Assembly (NCBI RefSeq): GCF_001039355.2 | Contig: NW_019775429.1 | Coordinates: 376,150-415,584, forward strand | DNA: 39,435 nt | Reading direction: 5' to 3' | Source: Lingula anatina | Lineage: Eukaryota; Brachiopoda; Lingulata; Lingulida; Lingulidae | Shown here: positions 32,460 to 39,435 of the stretch, one piece after another | How positions within the stretch are numbered: the first letter of the stretch is position 1 | How the letters are laid out: every line of letters starts with the position of its first letter | Translations under genes and position numbers: made by a program | Notes under the pieces: model-generated | Seen by the model: the letters and a program-made list of their open reading frames with translations, nothing else | What the model was told of the DNA's origin: nothing | Databases searched by the model: none

Positions 32460-34382
32460 TCAAAATTGGAAGAGTTTAATTTCGCCTCTCTGTTCCCCAA
32501 CGACCAGTTGTCCGAGACGATTTATAGCAACATCTCTCGGCCAGTTAAGTCCATTTTCTTGGCTTAAAAGAAATCGATTGAACTTCCCATCTTGAGAAAC
32601 TAAGTGCAGACGATGGTTTCTGACGTCTGCTACAATTATGTCGCCATTATCCAAGCAGCACGTGCCGTCTGGAAGGTTCACCTCTCCGTCCCCATCACCC
32701 TGGGTACCATATCTGTATTTAAGCTGGAGAGTGGAATCGTATACACGGATGTGATCATCTCCTGGATCTGTGACGATGATGTCATCATTCACATTACAGT
32801 GGATGTATTTGAAGTATTCCCCCCTGGATCTGGTGTCGTTTGCAGGACATTGCCATCCTTGTGGTGCACAGTCAGAGTATTATAACCGGCCACCACATAG
32901 TGACCCTTGCTGTTGACTGCTACTGCCTGAGGTGACTCACTATGGAATGTTCTCACGTGGTCCGCTGTCTTGGTGTAGACGATGATTTCATTTGACTCCT
33001 GACATCTAGTGACGATATTGCCGTCATCATCAATGGCAATCCCTGCAAAGTAGCCATTTTCTGCTACTTTTGGGTTTGGAATTGTGCCCTGTAGGACAAA
33101 GTTGGTATCGTAGATGTGGATTCTATTCCGTGACATGTCATCATTACACCAAATACCAGTAAGGATATCACCATTTGTATCATTGGTTACATGAGTGATC
33201 ATCTCCTCTGGAGACTTGGCCAATTCTACTTTGAATGATGTCACAAGTCTTCCACTTACAGCTGGAACCACGTCTCCAAGGCAACGGTTGATATTGGTAC
33301 CGCACTCCTCCATGTCGTTGGTGATAAGCTGTAGCTGGGTCATGGCTGCGGGCAGGGTCGGGATGTCGAGAGTCTGAACGCTTTCGCTGCTTTGCTCACA
33401 GGCGGAGGCCATTTGAAGGACATCCATATCGTTCCCATGATTTATGAGCTTTCTGGAGAAGTCTACAACGTCGTCCAGTTGGTTTTGATCGGCGGTAGCA
33501 GTCGCAATTAAACCATCTAAAACTTCCAGCTTGGCGTTTGACTTGGCATCTATCTCTGCCAGAAGATCATCAGCAAATTGACGGAGCTTCGTAATCATTA
33601 GTAATCGTAATCATTAGCTCTAACTGCTGGTTAACTTGATTCTTTGCCTTCTTTCTTCCCTCTTCTACTGACGCTTTCTGGTCTTCAGCAGCAGTTTTAA
33701 ACTGATCGAAGAGTAGACTTTTCTTCTCGATGGGTTTTATGTCGAGTTCTAGTTTTTGCTTGCGTTTGTCAGCAGCAATGTTGATTCTTAGGCAATCATG
33801 CTCCTTGTGTTCTAAAACCATACAACCGACGCAGATGAACTTTTTACAGACTGGACAGAAGATTTCTACGGGGTCTTTATTGTTGTGGTGACAAAGGATG
33901 TTTTGTCGGGCACGCAGCTCTGTCACGTATTCGTCGCTGTCTATCTGGTCGACAGGAAACATTTTGTGGTCACGGTTAAATTTATGAAGCACATGGTCCG
34001 AAGAACAATCTTCACACATACTTTCCGCGCAGTCCAAACAGCGTTTTATCGCCATTGGTGGATAGCAGACATTTTTCAAACAACACACTTCGCATTTCTT
34101 GGCAGCTTTGGCTTGTTCTATTTGACCAAGTGTGTGTGATATGCTGACCAGAAGGTGATTTGTTTGTAAACCACTTACACCGCCCCAAGGGAGGTCACAC
34201 TGACGTCTGCAGATAGGGCAAGGGAAGCTAGACCGCCGACCTTGAACATTTTTGTCCAAAATGTTTTGTAGGCAATACTGACAAAACGTATGTGCACAGC
34301 TGAGGAGCTTGGGCTTTTTAAACCTTTCAAGGCAGATGCTGCACGTTAGATAATTTTGTGTCAGGATTTTGGACAGAGACAT
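32460..34382 (-). pseudogene. TRIM-NHL copy D, two frameshifts; RING, B-boxes and coiled-coil start intact
   Basis: A homologue of gene C split over three frames. Frame 1 (34382 to 33570) starts at the MSLSKILTQNYL ATG and has a complete RING (QGRRSSF in the loop), both B-boxes and the first part of the coiled coil, about 270 codons, with an out-of-frame tail ITNDYEAPSIC. Frame 2 (33598 to 32789) covers the rest of the coiled coil and most of the NHL; frame 3 (32792 to 32460) covers the last NHL blades, ending GEIKLFQF. Break 1 is a 16-bp tandem duplication of GTAATCATTAGTAATC at 33591-33606. Break 2 is a one-base loss near 32817-32824 compared with C. The leader, acceptor (edge 34400) and promoter module are intact, so it may still be transcribed. 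It is either a pseudogene or a truncated RING/B-box protein. Confidence 0.9.
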
Positions 34383-34601
34383 GGCTCCTTGGACCAATAT
34401 CTAAATAGAAAAATGGAAGACATCGAATTATCGACAAAGATTTAGTAATGGAGGTAACGTTTACTGTACGCCATCACGACATAATAAAATATGTATTAAA
34501 CAATGATAAAAAATATATGTTCTTGGACAAACAAAGCAGTGGTCATAAACCAACAACTTGATTATTAAACATATATTAGATTAATTTCTGTTGAAAATTA
34601 C

Positions 34602-34645
34602 CACTACTATTACTACTACTACTACTACTACTAATAATAAATAAA
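34602..34645. repeat. (CTA)n(AAT)n microsatellite, D unit
   Basis: CTA/ACT units followed by AATAAATAAATATATAT. The length difference from the C unit accounts for most of the change in offset between the two duplicated copies. Confidence 0.85.
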
Positions 34646-37501
34646 TATATATGTGTATTTACTAATAAAATACAAAGCTAAAGGGTTACTTCAAATTGCA
34701 AAGGAATTTTATCAAAAGTAAAGAGAAATAATGATCGATTGTAAAGTTCTGTGTTTAGTACACATTGTTCATTTATGAATTTTGTAAAAATGGTACGATT
34801 TTAATCCTTTTTTAATCATCTCCTGAGCTTTTTTCTGATTATATTTGTTTCCATTCGTAAGTGGTCATGATGTATGTCTAAGATGAAAGTATGTAGTGCA
34901 GAGACAACGTATTAAAGCACACGTGTGCATGTACTTCATTGGTCAAACTATCAGACTGATTTGTCATCATTTGTTTAACTACATGTAGTTTCAAAACCAT
35001 TGACAACCCGCTGTAATTCGCGTTCTGCGTTCGCGTTCTGAAGTGTTAACATTTGTGTAAAGCCATTCCCCTTCTATTTTGTCTTTAACAAGCAGTTAAT
35101 TACGGCCCCCAGATGTCCCGATATACTTGCGCATTTTATTCATTCGACTTTCGGGATGGAAAAGAAACTGTACATCTAGAATTTTTGGTGAACTAGTTTA
35201 AACCCATGGCACGTTATTCCTCGGAGTCCACTGCGTCTTTAGTCTACTTAGAGTATAATATCACTTACATTATATCTTTACGAAATTGGGGTTGCTATTG
35301 GAGGACGGTGTTTCTCCAAAGACGACAGTAATACACAGTACGAAACGGTACAGGAATATACCTCCGCTAGTACGTACTCTATGCCACCCTCATGAAAGCA
35401 AATAATATATACTTTTTAGTAGAATTTTCTAGACGTAATATTTGATGCATACGTAGACACTGCTCAAACATTTTTCACGAAAAGGGAGTCAGTCCTCGCG
35501 TATGGATGCCGCCCTGCTCTCAGATTTAAACTAATCCCATTTTTACTTTAAATGTAATCAAAATACCAGATGCTTACCTTGTGGTAATTTCTTTGTCAAA
35601 AATATTTCACATGTGTGTATATGGTTCAAATCACTCGATGCCAATTGGGCCAGCGTGCATATGCTGTCGCAAGTTACAGCCCGCAAATGATTAGACGGAA
35701 GTGAAGTTTCACGGATATTCTACAACCTGACTTTGTTGGAGAGGAAAACATCGATTCCAGCTCTTTTGCCAACTACTTTTGTGAACTAACACACACAGAG
35801 GCATAGCAACTTCCAAACCTTTCCGCCTTAACTTGTGCTCAAAGCTCACTTCAACAACTATTGTGTCACAGGCCACATGACATACATGTGTAGACCTGTT
35901 GCATTATTTGTGTATATTGAGATGGGTTTGAAAAAAATGTTTCGACTATTTTGTTGACATACTAGGCAATTGAATTTAACCTTCTTTTCGTGATATGTTT
36001 ATAATTTGAACTTAATTAATTAACACTTTGTCTGCAAAGATGATTAGCTAATTTATCAAGCAAATAAGAGTATAAAAAAACCAACGCAAATTAATTTCTT
36101 GTTTTAGCATGTTATAAGCCAGGTAAAGGTAATCAATCTCTTTCTTTGCTGTTTAATTATGAAGTGTTTTGTAATCAATATAAATACTTCGATCTCAGGT
36201 TGAAAAATGGCTGATAAATTGCAAAAATATTATGCAGTCTTTAAAGTCCAGTTAAGCAGTTAGTGCAATATTGTGTACTACCGGTACGTACATGTATCAT
36301 GCGGGTTATGTGGTCAGATGACCGACAAGTGACATATGGAGCTTAGCTCTGTTGAAAAAAAAAATGAAAAGGTGAGCTAACGAAGAACAATTGATATAAC
36401 AAATGAGTTCATTATGTTGTTGATATTTAACAAACCAAACTTGTAAAGTCTAAATCAAGCCAAATCCATTATTTAAATGTTCAGTTTTCGTAGTTTTCCT
36501 TTAGTCTTGCGAAGGACTTCCACAGGTGCCCCCAAGTGTTTTTTAACTTATGTCCCTGATACGTGTTATGCCAGTTTTTATGAGAATCTCTCCATCTGCA
36601 TATGTTATTTTTACTGCATATATAAAGTGCAAGCCATTCAAAGTAAATCAATATTCGCTGTATGATGTTGTTTTAATACAATCAATAAAAACTTTTCGAT
36701 CCCAGATAAAAAATTAGCAGGTAAGTATAATAAACAATAGACAGCAGTTTGTGAATATTTTAACCCTTCATTAATATTTCCATGTTGGAAGCTTTTTATG
36801 TCCTAGGCGTATTTTATGTATATTGAATGTTTATTATTTGAAACAATATTGTTGCATTTGTCAGGTTTAGTTTTTATTCAAAGAGAATTTAAGTTTCAGT
36901 AGGACAATTTGTGACTTAGACTTTAAAATTATTTTTAGGGGTTTCTGCCCTTCCTAAACACTTAATTTGTCGTAGGCTTCCTAGTACTAGGTCCAACAAA
37001 AAGAGCTGCAATGCGTATAACACATTCATTGGGTGGAAATGTGTACAAATAATACAAATCATTTTTTTACCTCTGGTTTACACATACGCTTGATTGGCTC
37101 CAGAGTAATCAATAATATGTCCATGTTTACCTTCGGATATGGTCGGAAATCAATAAATTTTCATTTCACTTTTTTGTCTTTTTTGTTGAAATCAAATGTT
37201 TACCATCAATTTAAATGCTCAGCATCAACTGCGATGAAAACATGTATAATTATAGTAAGTTTTAATACGTGTAGTTGTTGGAAAGTAGGTCAGCCAACTT
37301 TAAATGATGTACAGACGAAATCTTTAAAAGCCAATAATGAAAGATGGTGAGTTAGCAATGACCTGGTGCCGCTGTGCTGTTAAAAATATCATTTTTTTAT
37401 TACAAACTATTACATTATTGTAGATATACTGGCGTCTCACATGCGAGTAAACAGTTAATGTATACAACATGTATAAGAAACGATATATAAACTCCCTTTA
37501 C

Positions 37502-37690
37502 CTTTCACATGGGGCCTTGACAACATTCACGTCGGTGTGCGTCTGGCAGGTGTGACTTTCTTTACGATCTAGGTAACAGAATGACGTCACTTATGTCTGA
37601 TCTGATTGGACGAGAAGTGGTGAATACGGAACGATGCCCTTCCCCCTGTGAGTCTCGATTTAGCTACCAACAATTTGTGACACGATGTTA
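37502..37690 (-). promoter_or_regulatory. Promoter and non-coding leader exon module of TRIM copy D
   Basis: Same module as for C: a CCAAT box (ATTGG at 37605-37609 on plus) and a donor ATGTGAAAG followed by GTAAAG, leaving an exon edge at 37502. It lacks 30 bases present in C, and the joint creates a full CRE palindrome TGACGTCA at 37582-37589. Conservation of the module argues that copy D was a complete gene before its frameshifts. Confidence 0.6.
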
Positions 37691-37929
37691 CTGGAAGTCA
37701 TACGTCCACTGACCAAGCTCCGTTTTGTGACATTCTTCCACAGATGAGAATTTTACAAATAGTTTGCAATGCAATTCTCTCTGCACAAACCGTTTAATTA
37801 TCTTTCTTATAAATATTCTCATATAAACTTTTGTATGATTACTGTGCAAAGGAATAAAAATGCGTATTTTTATGTGGATGGCAACACTCAACAAACTCTA
37901 CCGCAAGAAAGCATCAGAGCCTTGTAACA

Positions 37930-38066
37930 GGAATGGTAGTCCGCTAGGAACCGCAGTCCGCTTCCCATTACTTTGTACAAAGGTGACATTCGTCCCATAT
38001 ACTAACCCCAATACTCCAACTAACCCTAACCTGTACTAATCATATGGGAGCCCGGACTTCCATACC
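37930..38066. repeat. Fold-back element, D unit
   Basis: A duplicate of the fold-back at 30114-30250, with GGAATGGTAGTCCG on the left and CGGACTTCCATACC on the right. The right arm has one more mismatch than in the C unit. Confidence 0.5.
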
Positions 38067-39435
38067 ATTCTTGTCACACTGGTGAGAAGGGAATGTTAGT
38101 CCTAGAAATGGAAGTAGACTGAAAAGCTGTGGTGAATGTTGATGATTTGATACTCCTCAGAAACTACAAAGTGATTTCATGAAACGATTAGGCTGGGATG
38201 GTAGCTTAAAAAGGGTGCTGGACTACATGCCATTATACTTAATTTAGAATATACCATTACTGTATAAAAATGTGGACATGTAATTTTTTCTCACATGAAA
38301 AGATTCTTGTGCTTCGTAATCTCAGCAATCGCCACCCGTCACCCATAAAATGTGTAGTCGTCTCTACCGCCTGAACTTCAGTATGTCATCGCAGGGAGGG
38401 ATGCACTATTAGGAATTGGTTTGACACATGTAAGTGGAGAGTTAAAAATTCAGCCGAGGAACAATATTAATGTTTTTATCACCGAAACTCACTGACAGTA
38501 CAGCCCAACAGAGACAAAATGTGAAAATCAATAAACAGATAATTAAATCACACACCCTTTAAGACTCTATAAGAATAATCGCAAGCAGGATTTTGGAGTA
38601 CTAAATGGTGGCATCAAATCGGCGTAGAAACGATGATCGAGAGACCAAGGTGAAAGAGATGTGAGAAACCGATTTTTCCATTTTTTACCCCAAAATCATA
38701 ATTATCACGTCACCCGTAAAATGACATACAGTATGTGTAAATGCTAATTAATTTAGCCAATGAAAACTGATGATTTGTCTACCCAAAAGAATGTATGTAA
38801 GGCAGTAAATAAGGAGTTTTGGGCGAAGGCTGACAATATCTTTAAACTTTTTCATATGTAAGACTCTCCGATCGTACTTCTTTCGTATGCTAATTCTGAT
38901 AATCCACTCAGTTGTTTGGGATATTAGTGAAACAAGGTATAACGCAAAGCATAAGCTAATTTTTCACTCGTATTATTTCTAACAAATATCTTTGTTAAAT
39001 GCATCGTTCCATTATAATATTTTTGGTTATTTTACTTGGGACAACAAAAATATTAAACTGAATAGCAGATAATAGAGAAGTGATACATGCATTACTACTT
39101 GTAACAAAAATAGTCATATTCTCAACCAAATAAGTCTGCCAGATATTTTCTTTTCTGAAAATAACAGTGTCAATATAACTTTTTTTTAAATACGTTTTTC
39201 AGTATACAGGTGACCAGGAAACAGTGTCTGTATTACAAAATATACGTGACACAGTAAGTTCCTATACTGTGATAGAACAGTATCTTTTTTTTCTCATTCA
39301 GGACCTCCCATTATAATTAGGCTACAGTTATAGCTTGCATTAAAACGATATACGTTGCACAAAAATACTTGATAATCTGTAATGTATCCGTTTAGTTATG
39401 TGCAGCTAACAATTCTCGTCCTTGAGTGTACAGTG

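Larger units (their letters stand above)
34383..39430. repeat. Segmental duplication, copy 2 (leader intron, promoter and upstream flank of D, then A-type flank)
   Basis: The near-identical counterpart of 26511-31597. The segment 34401-37501 is the inferred leader intron of D with a (CTA)n run at about 34602-34645. The segment 37690-38818 is upstream flank, including an insertion of about 20 bases (near 38310-38335) absent from copy 1. The segment 38819-39430 matches the flank of relic E, so another E-like relic and TRIM copy probably continue beyond the right edge. No supported ORF. Confidence 0.85.

Noticed and set aside
1-39435. CRISPR arrays, operons or prokaryotic genes
   Set aside because: No regularly spaced repeats with unique spacers were seen. 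Introns, tRNA type and gene content are eukaryotic.

Overview
The window looks like nuclear DNA of an invertebrate, most likely a lophotrochozoan such as a bivalve mollusc. It is AT-rich, its host genes have many small exons with GT-AG borders, and it holds a tRNA gene with an intron, a tRNA-derived SINE, MITE-like elements and a tandem expansion of RING/B-box/NHL (TRIM-NHL) genes. The species cannot be named from this sequence.

Positions 1-11.2 kb hold two conserved single-copy genes, both on the minus strand. The first three coding exons of CDK20 (cell-cycle-related kinase) lie at 194-995, and the rest of that gene is beyond the left edge. Downstream of a 5' region comes a complete PUS7 (TruD-family pseudouridine synthase) in 16 coding exons (3958-11218). 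I reassembled it exon by exon into an uninterrupted frame of 629 codons. Its introns carry a tandem repeat that copies the exon 11 splice acceptor and a hAT-like MITE. A tRNA-Leu(CAA) gene with a 43-nt intron sits at 12164-12290 and marks the edge of the conserved block.

From about 12.4 kb to the right edge the window is a tandem array of TRIM-NHL paralogues, all on the minus strand. There are three intact genes (A 14383-16290, B 19164-21074, C 24603-26510), one frameshifted copy (D 32460-34382) and two C-terminal relics (F 13520-13627, E 31758-31880). Each full copy has one uninterrupted coding exon of about 635 codons. A conserved module with an inverted CCAAT box and a splice donor lies 1.8-3.1 kb upstream of each start codon, and a conserved acceptor lies 18-22 nt before each ATG. 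I infer that all four share a promoter plus non-coding leader exon. The C and D units belong to a segmental duplication with a period of about 7.85 kb, nearly identical over about 5 kb, which continues past the right edge.

The main points of interest are the array itself (probably an innate-immune or ubiquitin-ligase expansion), the shared leader and promoter, the mosaic pattern of identity between C and D (near-identical B-boxes and upstream DNA, divergent RING), the frameshifted D copy that still encodes RING, B-boxes and coiled coil, and a three-copy MITE-like family with one identifiable empty site. All identities are by eye; no alignment or database search was run.
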